From positions 124,001 to 188,000 of the forward strand of contig NZ_FOYI01000002.1 in the NCBI RefSeq assembly GCF_900116005.1: a stretch of DNA of 64,000 bases, in the 5' to 3' direction. Below the pieces are notes generated by a model. The model saw nothing but the letters and a program-made list of their open reading frames with translations. It did no database searches and was not told the DNA's origin. Shown here piece after piece: positions 38,518 to 47,700 of this stretch. Source of the stretch: Poseidonocella sedimentorum. Its GTDB lineage: Bacteria > Pseudomonadota > Alphaproteobacteria > Rhodobacterales > Rhodobacteraceae. The position numbers were made by a program, and so were the translations under genes. Each line of letters begins with the position of its first letter. Position 1 is the first letter of the stretch.

Positions 38518-39351
38518 ATGGCACCAAATCCTTCGCTGAGAGAGCTCGCTGATAATCGCAACTGGATCGCTTTCGGACAGGCTCTTTCGACTGCCTGCGA
38601 CGACCCTGCTCAATACGGTTTCCAGGACGCCAGCCAGCTGCTTGCGCACGTAGCGCAGCTACGCGGCGTCGAACCGGCGAGCCTCAGGAACCCTCTCGCG
38701 GCAGTAAATTGGATGAAGGAGAACGCTCCCAAAGCGCTGGAAGAAGAAAACGCGAAGATCCCCATGACTGGAGTTCTTACGCTCTCTCAGATTTCAATTG
38801 TTTCCAAGAAGTTAGCTGACGAACTCGCGCCAAGGTTTTTTTGTGGCCAGATCTCGAGAAGGCAACTCGACATCGCTCTGCGGCGCGCCGAGCGAGAGCA
38901 CGGTCGGCGTGTCGCGGGGCATGTGCGGATGAAACGGGCGATGGCTTTCGAAGAGGAGGTTTTCACGTTCCTCAAAAAACATCCCTCGAAGCTCGAGTTC
39001 GGTCACGATGTCGAAATCGTTCGCACCTCGAAGGACAATCTCGTCCCATCGGACTTCACCGTCCTACGAGACGGGCGACCGGTCGCCGCTGTGGAATGCA
39101 AGGCACATCGCGGCACGCGGCATCGCCGATACCTCATGGAGACCCTTGCGATGGCAGCACTTCGAGCGGCGGATGGTCGGAAGTCCATCCTGGTTGTGCC
39201 AGAAAGTTGGGGCCCCTCTACCGCGGAGATCTCACGGTTAGCTGACGAATTGTCTCTCTCAAACGTGTGGGTTGCCGTGTTCGAGAAACATGAAGGCCAG
39301 ATCGCTCGGCTTACTTACCTTGGGAATACCAGCAGCAAGGAGCCTTCATGA
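38518..39351 (+). CDS. Hypothetical protein with PD-(D/E)XK nuclease-like C-terminus
   Basis: A 277-residue protein. Residues about 165-260 include LVPSDFTVLRDGRPVAAVECKAHRGTRHRRYLMETLAMAAL: an Asp followed about 13 residues later by E-x-K on the next strand, the arrangement of restriction-type nucleases. The N-terminal half is helical and unrecognised. A TTGACA at 38461 could be its -35 box. It is divergent from the TnsA-like remnant and lies next to an IS remnant, so a mobile-element or defence origin is plausible. No specific function is claimed. Confidence 0.6.
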   Translation: MAPNPSLRELADNRNWIAFGQALSTACDDPAQYGFQDASQLLAHVAQLRGVEPASLRNPLAAVNWMKENAPKALEEENAKIPMTGVLTLSQISIVSKKLADELAPRFFCGQISRRQLDIALRRAEREHGRRVAGHVRMKRAMAFEEEVFTFLKKHPSKLEFGHDVEIVRTSKDNLVPSDFTVLRDGRPVAAVECKAHRGTRHRRYLMETLAMAALRAADGRKSILVVPESWGPSTAEISRLADELSLSNVWVAVFEKHEGQIARLTYLGNTSSKEPS

Positions 39352-39507
39352 CCTCAGTGATCTCGTGCCTACCCGCGCGCCCAGGGGGGCACTGTTGGAC
39401 GCTGATAGGGGGTCAGAATACGAGCCGATTGACAAGCTGCCGTCATCAAGTGCAAAGCGCAATCGTCGGTATGTCTTCGAGTCCTCTCTATGGCGGCGCT
39501 GCGGGCA

Positions 39508-39743
39508 ACCTCGGTCGACAACACCTCCAGCGATACCTCGACGAGATCGTCTGGCGGTGGAACCATCGCGACCCCGTCCGGGAAGTGGTTAAGCAATGGA
39601 CCAAGAAGGCCGGTATAGAGCGGGAAAAATCGACGACGAACTGGAAGCCGATCCCAGTAGTTGACCAGATGCGCGTCTTGCTTCACGGGACTGTCGGCAA
39701 GCAGCTGCGGCGCTCGGAGGAATACGGGCTATGCTGGCCTTGA
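39508..39743 (+). pseudogene. C-terminal remnant of an IS1595-type transposase
   Basis: The frame contains GRQHLQRYLDEIVWRWNHR and WKPIPVVDQMRVLLHG ending in EEYGLCWP. These match the C-terminal end of the intact transposase at 43517-44539 (GRQHLQRYLDEILWRWNHR, WKPIPVVEQMRGLL, KEWGLSWP) residue for residue over much of the length. The N-terminal three quarters are missing. It is on the opposite strand to the intact copy and has diverged, so it is an older, separate insertion. Confidence 0.8.
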
Positions 39744-39843
39744 TGCCAGATCTATACATTTATGGTGCAGATAGGCGTTTCAGAAACGCGCAGCGCGCTG
39801 TCCGCTCCAAGCCCGAAGTGGACCGGGTTGGTAGCACTGGGAA

Positions 39844-40920
39844 CTATCGCTTTCGATTCAATTTCGCCTTCACTGCACTGCGCACGAGTTTGCCGAAGGC
39901 GCGGTCCTTTTCGCGGCGTTCCGCGAAGCTGGCGGAGTTGAAGGCGTCCTCGGCCTGGAGCTTGCGCCAGCGCGCGAGCCGCGCCGGGTTGAGGCTGCCG
40001 TCTTCGATTGCGGTCAGGATGGTGCAGCCGGGCTCGGTCTCGTGTCGGCAGTCGGTGAAGCGGCAGCGGGCGGCCAGCGCCTCGATATCATCGAACACGC
40101 CGGCGATGCCCGTGGCGGCATTGGTCAGCTGCAATTCGCGCATGCCCGGTGTGTCGAGGACGAGGCAGCCGTTCGGTGTGCCATGCAACTCGCGGCGGGT
40201 CGTGGTGTGCCGGCCCCTCGCGTCGTCCTCGCGGATGCCTTGCGTGGCGATGGCCTGCGCGCCGAGGAGCGCGTTCGTCAGGGTGGATTTGCCCACGCCG
40301 GAAGAGCCGAGGAAAGCAATAGTGCGGCCGGGCTTGCACCAGTCCGCCAGCGCCTGCGCCGCTTCGATCCCGCGGGCGTCCAGCGCCACGACCGGCACCC
40401 GCTCCGACACGGCTCTCGCCGCTTCGACAAAGGGCGTGGTGTCGTCGGTCAGATCCGTCTTGGTCAGAACGATCACCGGGTCGATCCCGGCTTCGAAGGT
40501 CAAGGCGACGTAGCGCTCCAGCCGCGCCACGTTGAAATCCGCGTTGCAGGAGGTGACGACGAAGACGGTGTCGATGTTCGCCGCGATCAGTTGCACCTCG
40601 CGGCCGGTGCCCGGCGCGCGGCGTTTGATCAGGCTCTTGCGGTCCAGCACCCGGCTTGCCCGGGGGCGCGCGCGATCGAGCCGCAGCCAGTCGCCCACCG
40701 TGGCGTCCGGTCCCGGCGGGATCGTCTCGTCGATGCCGTCGCCCGCCACCTGCAATCCGCTGCGATGCACGGCAACGACGCGCACCGGCGGCGTGGCGTT
40801 CAGCGCATCGGCGTCGATCTGCCTCGCGAAGACGGGGCCCCAGCCTAGGCGTTCCAGCGCCGTGGGCTCGCGGCGTGCGGGTGCGCCACCCGGCAGGAAT
40901 GCGGAGTAATCGCGGACCAT
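39844..40920 (-). CDS. rsgA: Ribosome small-subunit-dependent GTPase RsgA
   Basis: A 358-residue circularly permuted GTPase that aids late 30S maturation. The order of motifs is G4 LTKTDL (about 154), then G1 FLGSSGVGKSTL (about 205) and G3 VLDTPGMRE (about 254), as in RsgA. The C-terminal zinc site is CRFTDCRHETEPGC. An N-terminal OB-like domain (VVAVHRSGLQVAGDG) is present. It starts 4 bases after the GNAT gene stop. This and the GNAT gene look like ordinary chromosomal genes amid the accessory region. Confidence 0.94.
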   Translation of the reverse strand: MVRDYSAFLPGGAPARREPTALERLGWGPVFARQIDADALNATPPVRVVAVHRSGLQVAGDGIDETIPPGPDATVGDWLRLDRARPRASRVLDRKSLIKRRAPGTGREVQLIAANIDTVFVVTSCNADFNVARLERYVALTFEAGIDPVIVLTKTDLTDDTTPFVEAARAVSERVPVVALDARGIEAAQALADWCKPGRTIAFLGSSGVGKSTLTNALLGAQAIATQGIREDDARGRHTTTRRELHGTPNGCLVLDTPGMRELQLTNAATGIAGVFDDIEALAARCRFTDCRHETEPGCTILTAIEDGSLNPARLARWRKLQAEDAFNSASFAERREKDRAFGKLVRSAVKAKLNRKR

Positions 40921-40924
40921 GGGC

Positions 40925-41464
40925 CTACCACAGCGCCGGATCGTCGAGGACGGCGACGCAGCGGGCGGGGCCGCGCAGAGGCGTCAGCGGCGCATCGGTC
41001 AGGGATTGGGCGATCCAGCCTTGTGGCTGTTGGAGCGGTTGTGGCGCAGGCAGGTCGACTTCCGCGACGGGTTTGAACCCGACGCGGCTGTAGAAGGCCG
41101 GATCGCCATAGGTCACGGCGATGTCCACGCCCTCCTGCCGGAGCGCGTCGAGACCGTGGGCGATCATCCGCTGCCCGATGCCCTTGCCCTGATGCGCCGT
41201 CGCCACCGCCACGGGGGCCGTAATGAAAACCTTGCGTGGATCGCCTGCGTAGGTCAGCCGCGTGAAGAATATGCCGCCGAGAAGCGCGCCGTCCTCCCAA
41301 GCGGTGACGACGCGCATGTTCTCGGTGGGCGTCTCCGCAATCAGGCGGCGCGCGAGGGCGCCGATCAGCGCGCCTTCCTCCGCGCCCTCGGAGGCGGTGA
41401 AGGTCGCCGCGAAAAGCTCTGCGATAGCCTCGGCGTGCGGGGTGAACTCCTCGATATAATCCAT
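40925..41464 (-). CDS. GNAT-family N-acetyltransferase
   Basis: A 179-residue protein with the acetyl-CoA binding signature VATAHQGKGIGQRMIAHGLDAL and the following YGDPAFYSRVGFKPV, typical of YhbS-like GNAT enzymes. The N-terminal half carries the family SEGAEEGALIGALARRL. The acceptor is unknown. It is probably co-transcribed with rsgA and follows the broken MerR-methyltransferase gene by 29 bases. Confidence 0.87.
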   Translation of the reverse strand: MDYIEEFTPHAEAIAELFAATFTASEGAEEGALIGALARRLIAETPTENMRVVTAWEDGALLGGIFFTRLTYAGDPRKVFITAPVAVATAHQGKGIGQRMIAHGLDALRQEGVDIAVTYGDPAFYSRVGFKPVAEVDLPAPQPLQQPQGWIAQSLTDAPLTPLRGPARCVAVLDDPALW

Positions 41465-41493
41465 GTCTCAATCCTCTCTGGTGCCAGGCGGGG

Positions 41494-42664
41494 TCAGACT
41501 CGCTCCAGCACGAACATCTCGCAGCCGAACTGCCCGTATCCAGCCACGAACATGGCGATCTCGCGGCGCAGGTCTTTGAGGACATGACTTCCCGCGAGAT
41601 CCGACTCCAAGGCCTCGAGCCCCGCGGCGAGCGGGCGATAGTAGGTCTCCATCCCCTCCGACGCAATGTCGAAATGACCGAGGACGCGGTAGCCCGCGCG
41701 CATGGCCTGTGCGACGCGGATCGCAGGCGCGTCGCCATCGCGGGATATTTCGAGGCCCAGAAGGCGCGGATCTCGTCGTCGGGCGTGTCGGTCCGCCAGA
41801 CCATGTCGGAGACCACGAGAACGCCGCCGGGGCGCAGAGTTGCCGCCAGTCGCGCAGGGCGCGCTCGACGCCGATGATGTAGGCGCTGCCCTCGGCCCAG
41901 ATCACATCCCAGGGACGCTCGGGGGCCGGAAGTGCGGCCATGTCGACGTTCTGCACCGCGATCTGGTCGGCGAACCCGCCCGCTGCGATCCGCGCCCTGA
42001 GCTTGTCGAGCGCAACCTCGGCCGTGTCGGTTGCCGTGATCCGCGCCCGCGTTGCCTCGGCGAGTGTCATCGTCGCCATGCCGGGGCCGCAGCCGATCTC
42101 AAGGATCGTCCCGGGCGCGAAGGGCAGCATGCCGAGCGTCCGGCGTGTCGCGTCGGCCGTTCCCGGGCCCCACCAGCCAAGGCCGGCGAACACCTCCATG
42201 AAGCCCGCCATGTAGGCTTCGTGGGCGTTCATGTCCTTGGACACCATCGCGACCAGCCCGGCCTCCGCGCTGGAAAACCCCTGCGACATCAGCCATGCGC
42301 GGTGCAGATCGGGTGCGACGCGCTCGACCTCTTCGTGCCAGTCCTTGAGGCTTGACCGTCCGAGCAGAGCCGCCAGAAGGTCGCGCGACTTGCCTTTTTC
42401 GGCGATCTCCGCGTCCAGCACGGCCAGGCGCTGGCACAGAATGTCGCGGTTGAGCTTGCCATCGAGGCAGGCCTGACATTCCTGCAAGTTCTGCCCGCCG
42501 GCCTGAAGCTGCTGCATCAGGTGCAGGCGCTGCCGGTCGGCGTCTGTGTAGACGCGATAGCCGTTCGCCTGACGTTTGCCCTTCAGCAGCCCGAGCTTCT
42601 CGTAATAGAGCAGCGTCGCACGCGAGACTCCTACACTCTCCGCCAATTCTGAGATTTGATACAT
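41494..42664 (-). pseudogene. MerR regulator fused to a SAM methyltransferase, two frameshifts
   Basis: The first frame (start 42664) gives a MerR helix-turn-helix (MYQISELAESVGVSRATLLYYEKLGLL), a coiled dimerisation helix, and a methyltransferase domain with ILEIGCGPGMATMTLAEATRA. Near 41836-41842 homology moves to another frame (VVSDMVWRTDTPDDEIRAFWASKYPAMATR), and near 41722-41732 it moves again (RVAQ, MRAGYRVLGHFDIASEGMETYYRPL) to a proper end at 41494. Each shift equals one missing base. Repaired, the protein would be about 390 residues, a known MerR-methyltransferase architecture. Either the gene is dead or the assembly has two errors here. Confidence 0.83.
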
Positions 42665-42916
42665 CCGCTGCGTTGTCCGCTCACACCGATTCTCGACCGT
42701 CGAGACCGTTCTAAGGTGTGAAGCTTCAGACAGGTCAAGTTCGGTGAGGCTGAAAGTTGACCTGCTCCCGCATAGCCGACTTCAAGGACAAAAGGGTTGG
42801 GTGCTGATACCCCTGCTTTCTTTGGTGGATAAGTGGGCAAGATTTTCCACCGTATTTGTGCCAAATTGCGCATCCATCAGAGCCACAAAGGTCCGCAGAG
42901 CCAATTCGAGTAGTCA

Positions 42917-42924
42917 TTTCCTTT
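42917..42924 (+). repeat. Target-site duplication, left copy
   Basis: TTTCCTTT directly left of the IS terminal repeat; an identical copy follows the right terminal repeat at 44695-44702. Eight bases is the usual duplication of IS1595-family elements. Confidence 0.9.
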
Positions 42925-42946
42925 CCCAATTATCCACCAAACAAAG
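42925..42946 (+). repeat. IS terminal inverted repeat, left
   Basis: CCCAATTATCCACCAAACAA and two more bases; its inverted partner is at 44673-44694 with one mismatch. Confidence 0.9.
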
Positions 42947-42953
42947 TAAGAAT

Positions 42954-43424
42954 TCAGTCTGATCGTATTCTCGATGCATTGTTGTTAAAGATCGTTCGAA
43001 CAGTAAACACTGCGATGGCGCAGATAAAACCAACGGCAAGCCACACGCTGAATTCTGACCACTTCATGTAGTTGAAGCCGATAACCAAATTGGCCGCGCA
43101 GAAACCACAAACCATCATTGTCAGGAGATTAACTGTCCTCTGTGAATTCGCCCCGACCGGCATGGCCATTGCCAGTATCATACTCCCCATGATGATCGCG
43201 CCCGCAAACAATCTGTCCAACCGATTAACCAGCCTAAGATGCTGGTCGTCGGTCAGTCTTTTGAACGCTTCCTTCCTGATCTCTCCGTCCGGCGAAAGTG
43301 TGAGATTTATCCGCTCTCTAACCTCAATGTGAGCATCAGCTCTCAGTGAGGAGGTCCCATAGTGGAGTATTGCCGCCAATCCTATTGGCAGCATAAACAT
43401 TAGTGCGTAACGAAATACTATCAA
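42954..43424 (-). CDS. Passenger gene of the IS: four-helix membrane protein, function unknown
   Basis: A 156-residue protein whose stop lies 8 bases from the inner edge of the left terminal repeat, so it is clearly inside the element. Four hydrophobic segments are visible (FRYALMFMLPIGLAAIL; LFAGAIIMGSMILAMAMPVG; LLTMMVCGFCAANLVIG; WLAVGFICAIAVFTV). Between the first and second lies a charged soluble stretch (EVRERINLTLSPDGEIRKEAFKRLTDDQ). Base composition is lower in GC than the chromosome. It is not a known resistance gene. A role in transposition or host benefit is open. Confidence 0.75.
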   Translation of the reverse strand: MIVFRYALMFMLPIGLAAILHYGTSSLRADAHIEVRERINLTLSPDGEIRKEAFKRLTDDQHLRLVNRLDRLFAGAIIMGSMILAMAMPVGANSQRTVNLLTMMVCGFCAANLVIGFNYMKWSEFSVWLAVGFICAIAVFTVRTIFNNNASRIRSD

Positions 43425-43516
43425 GAATCCGGCTTCATCTATTCACTGCGCTCGATACTTGTCTCGACATAGAACTTCGTCAAGAGGTCTCTTCATAGCC
43501 TGTCCTGATAGCGCAT

Positions 43517-44539
43517 TCATGGCCAGCTTAGCCCCCACTCTTTTGTTCTGCGAACCTGCCGACCGACGGCACAGCAGAGCAATCCCCGCATCTGTTCGAC
43601 GACAGGGATGGGCTTCCAAACTGTTGTGGCAATCGTCATGGTGCCAGATGATGTTTTCCGGTTCCTGACCTTCGCCTCTTGTTGGCGATGGTTCCAGCGC
43701 CAGAGAATTTCGTCCAAATATCTTTGAAGATGCTGTCGGCCCAAGCGGTGATAGACACCGATCAGTGCCCGCTGCACTTGGGAGTTCACAGCTTCCACGG
43801 TGTTGATGTGTGCCCCCTTGGAAGGCCGCGAATACTGTCGTTTGCCATGGTTGACGGTGTGGTGTGATGCAAAGCTCAGGCCAATCTTCCGATAAGCGGT
43901 GTTGCTGTCGGTCATGAGGGCCGAGGAGGGATCAATCCACTCTTTCATGATCGGCCCGAGCGTCGCGCCTTGCGCATTTGGGATCAGAGTCGCCTTTGCC
44001 TGCCCGGTGCGATCCGCCGCAACCAGCACCATGGGCTTGCCTGTGCCCCGACCCCGCTTGTTCTTTACGCCTTTCTTGAACTTCGGGGCGCCACCGACAT
44101 ATGCCTCGTCCACCTCCACAACGCCGGCCAACCTGGCAGAAACATCCTCACGGTCATCCATCAATTCCCGGATCGCATGGCCCAGTTTCCAGGCAGTCTT
44201 CTGGTTTACCCCCAAGATCCGCGCCATGACGACGGAGGAGATTCCCTTGCTGGAGGTCAGCACCAGAAAGATTGCTGCAATCCAGGTTCGAAGATCCAGT
44301 TTCGTAGCATGCATCGGGGTCTTTGTGGTGACCGTGAATTGCAGGCGGCACTCGCGTTCAGCGCATTGGTAGAGACCAGCTCGCGCAGTGCGTCCGCGGA
44401 TAGGAGTTGAACTAAGGCTGCCACAATGCGGGCAATGGCGACCAGACGGCCAAATCATCTCTTCAAGGAAAATGCGTGCGTGGCGCTCGCTGGGCATCTT
44501 CTTCCAAATGTCTCGCACCGATTTCAATTCTGTGATCAT
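43517..44539 (-). CDS. IS1595-family transposase (ISXO2-like)
   Basis: A 340-residue transposase. The N-terminus has a zinc ribbon (CPHCG, then YQCAERECRLQFTV). The catalytic domain has D in GVVEVDEAYVGG, D in SSALMTDSNTAY and the later VEAVNSQVQRALIGVYHRLGRQHLQRYLDE segment with the Asn that replaces Glu in many IS1595 members. GGAG placed 6 bases before the ATG at 44539 (MITELKSVRD) decides the start over the ATG at 44551 and the longer open frame. No frameshift or stop is seen, so it should be active. Confidence 0.92.
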   Translation of the reverse strand: MITELKSVRDIWKKMPSERHARIFLEEMIWPSGRHCPHCGSLSSTPIRGRTARAGLYQCAERECRLQFTVTTKTPMHATKLDLRTWIAAIFLVLTSSKGISSVVMARILGVNQKTAWKLGHAIRELMDDREDVSARLAGVVEVDEAYVGGAPKFKKGVKNKRGRGTGKPMVLVAADRTGQAKATLIPNAQGATLGPIMKEWIDPSSALMTDSNTAYRKIGLSFASHHTVNHGKRQYSRPSKGAHINTVEAVNSQVQRALIGVYHRLGRQHLQRYLDEILWRWNHRQQEAKVRNRKTSSGTMTIATTVWKPIPVVEQMRGLLCCAVGRQVRRTKEWGLSWP

Positions 44540-44672
44540 GCTTGTCTCCATCACCGGGGATCGGCAATATTGGCCAAACCCGCGAATTCCAAAGAGACAC
44601 GCCTCAAGTCGCGCCAATTAGTGGAGCAAATGTGTTTTCTATATGTCTTTCAACACCATGAAATCAGATACG

Positions 44673-44694
44673 CTTTGTTTCGTGGATAATTGGG
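44673..44694 (-). repeat. IS terminal inverted repeat, right
   Basis: CTTTGTTTCGTGGATAATTG plus GG; reverse complement of the left terminal repeat except for one base. Confidence 0.9.
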
Positions 44695-44702
44695 TTTCCT
44701 TT
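44695..44702 (+). repeat. Target-site duplication, right copy
   Basis: TTTCCTTT, identical to 42917-42924. Confidence 0.9.
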
Positions 44703-44728
44703 TGCAAAAACGCTGATGGCTAATATCC

Positions 44729-47700
44729 ATGTAGCAAGTGCCAGGAGTTACCAAGACCGACCGTTCGTTCGCTGAAGAGGCCACCCAAAACAACGCAGAG
44801 GCATCGGAAATATCCGTAATCTCCAACCTGGTCCGAAATCGCATTCAACACCTACGTGCGAGGCTTCTGGATAGCTCACGGCGCAACCCGCTCATCCAAG
44901 TGCCCTTTCGCCAGAATTCGTCGAGCCTCATCCGGTCCGTAGACGAGCTGCCCGATGTGTTCGCCGAGCGGCTGCACAACCAGCGTCCAATGCGCCTCGT
45001 GGCCCTGCCGCCGATCGACAAACCCCTGCCCGACGAGCAGACCGACGAATTCCTCGACGCTCTCGAGGTCGCGCACGCCACCGACGAGAAGCATCTCGCG
45101 GACTCCGCGGCGCTCGATCCGACCGATTCCGAGTATGCCCAGAAGGAAATCGACCTCGAGCGGGCGTTGAAGGACCGCGTGCGCGCGGAACTGGGCCTTC
45201 CCGAAAGACAGACAGAAGAGAACCCGTCGCTGGCCGCGCACGCGCGCAATCACGGCATCTCCCCCGATTACATTCTGCCCGAGCGGAGCGAGAGTCCCGA
45301 GGACGGTCGTCACGACGACGCCGACATTCAGACGTTGCTCCTACCGGAGCGGCTCGACCGAGTTGGCCGCTCGCTCCACGACCGCGGCCACGCCTTCGAG
45401 CGGGAAACCGGCGTCAACGTGCTCCACGCCGTATTCGGCATCCTGGAATGGAACGAGCCCGGCTCCTCGCGGACGCCGGCGCGATCACCCCTGCTACTGC
45501 TCGAAGTCCGGATGTCCCGAAAGAAAGCGCCGGGGGGCGCCGAGTATCACATCTGCGGCGAGAATGAACTCGGCCTCAACACTACGCTCGCCCAGACCCT
45601 CAGCGCCCAGTTCGGCTTGGAGCTTCCTGCCTACGAAGAGGGCTCGGTTGAGGATTACCTCGCGGCCGTGGCCGATCTCGCGCCCTCGGGTTGGCAGTGG
45701 TCCGTGCGCCGCGAAGCGCTGGTTGGAGTGTTCCCGTCTTCGCGCATCGCGATGTATCGCGACCTTGATCCCGACAACGGTCACGTGGTTGAAAGCCCGC
45801 TCATCGAGACAATGCTCTCCTCGGTGGGTGGAGAAGGCACCACCTATGCCGAGGTCTACGATACGGATCATCCCGACGTGGAAAGCCGTGTCCCCCGCCT
45901 CGTGATGGATGCGGACGCCTCCCAGTTCTCCTCCCTCGTCGATGTCGCCAATGGGACGAACGTCGCCATCGAAGGCCCTCCCGGATCAGGCAAGAGCCAG
46001 ACCATCGTTAATCTGATCGCGTCGGCGATGGCGGACGGGAAGAAGGTCCTGTTCGTGGCTGAGAAGCTGACCGCGCTCGACGTTGTGCGCAACCGCCTCG
46101 ACGCCGCGGGTCTCGGCGAGTTCATCCTGCCGCTCCAAGCGGGCCGCGGGTCGCGCGACGCGGTGTTCCAGAGCCTCGAGGACCGGCTGATGATGGAACG
46201 GCCGCCCTCCGGGTCGGCCGAGGCCCACCGGGCTCGACACGAAGCCCTCACGCGACGCCGCTTGGAGATACAGGCCTATCTCGACATGCTCGGCACCAGG
46301 CCTGGCGCCTGCGGGATGACCGTCCACGAAGCCGTGGGGCGCGCCATTGCAACCGCGCAACATATCGACGGCCTGCCCCGCGACATCCGGCGCCTGCGGA
46401 TCGCGGCCCCCGAAACACTCGACAAGGAAACCCGGACCGAGATAGACGGCGACGCCCGCATGGTCGTCGACCGGCTGGACGGTGCCGATCGCATCGCCGC
46501 GCTCTGGCGGGAGGCCCGCAGTGCCCCTCTGCGGGCCGACGAGGCCGAGGACATCGCCGCCGACCTCACGGCGCTGGCCCGGGCCATCGAGGCGTTCCGG
46601 AGCGAAGCCGAGGAGAGCCCGCTGCACGCCTTCCTGCCGGACGATCCGGTGCAGGCCTGCGCTGCTCCGACCCGGGCGGCACTGGCCGCCATCGTCGGCA
46701 ACACGGACACCGACGCGGATCTCGTAGACCGGCTTCTTGATGCGGACATGCGTCGTGCCGCCTTTGATGTCTGTGAGGCCCGGGATGCGGCCAAGGCCGC
46801 GGAGGCGGTTCTGGCCGAAATCTTGTCCGATAGGGACACGGACGATGTGGATGATACCATCACCTCGGCCGCCGAGATGGCATCTCGCAATGACGGCTCA
46901 ATTGATCCGGATGCCATGTCGGCCGAGATCGAGCGGCACGACGCTCGCCGCGCGACGCTCACGCACCTGCGCGATCTCGCGACTGCGCTGCCCGCGCGCT
47001 GGGCGAAGATCTCCGAGGACGAAGGGCTGACCCTCTCGGACCTGCGGCTCGACATCGAGCGGCTGCTGCGAGCACCGGAGGCGGTTCTGAGCCGCCGGCA
47101 ACCAGATGAGGCCCGCCTCGTGCCGACGACCGCCCGCGAGGCGGCCGCGAGTCAGCGCGCGCTGGCGGGAGAGCGGGACACGATCCGCCAGCGCCTGCCG
47201 CGTGCCGGCACCCACGCCCCCACGGACCTCAAGACCGCGGCCGAGGCAATCGACGAGGCCGGTCTTTTCCGCTTTCTCTCACGACGCTACAAGGCGGCTT
47301 GGCCGCTCTACAGAAAAACGCTGGGCAGAGACCCAAAGGCTGGGCGTCCGGCGGCCGCTTCTGCGTTGCGCGACTATGCTCGCTGGGCGGAGAAGCGTGA
47401 CGCCTTCGGGTCCGACACGCGCCTCGCCACGCATCTCGGCGCTCTCTTCAAGGGCGTCGACAGCGACCCCGAGCTTCTCGACGCGCTGGCGAGCTTCTAT
47501 GAAACGATCGGACAACTCTCACAGGGCGACGACCGCCTGCGCTACGCGCTCGAGACCGGGTCGCTCCAGCCGCTCCGGGAATTCGTCGCCGAGGCTGCGA
47601 TGCCGTCAACGTCGATTTCCGGATTGGTGTCGGACGTTGACGCCGCCGAAAAGAAGCTCGAGGCCGCATGCGACGAGCGCGAGACGGCTGCCAGGCTCTG

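Larger units (their letters stand above)
42925..44694 (-). mobile_element. Intact IS1595-family insertion sequence with passenger gene
   Basis: The element is 1770 bp. Its ends are 22-base terminal inverted repeats (42925-42946 and 44673-44694, CCCAATTATCCAC-N-AAACAAAG, identical but for one central base). Perfect 8-bp copies TTTCCTTT flank both ends, so boundaries are defined to the base and the insertion is recent. It carries a transposase and, downstream of it on the same strand, a four-helix membrane protein gene as passenger. It has inserted between the MerR gene and the DUF4011 helicase gene, 35 bases before the GTG of the latter, and must have separated that gene from its promoter. Confidence 0.92.

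Noticed and set aside
42735-42929. 64-codon minus-strand frame upstream of the MerR gene
   Set aside because: No family, no good ribosome-binding site, and its 5' end crosses the IS target site, so the frame was partly created by the insertion.
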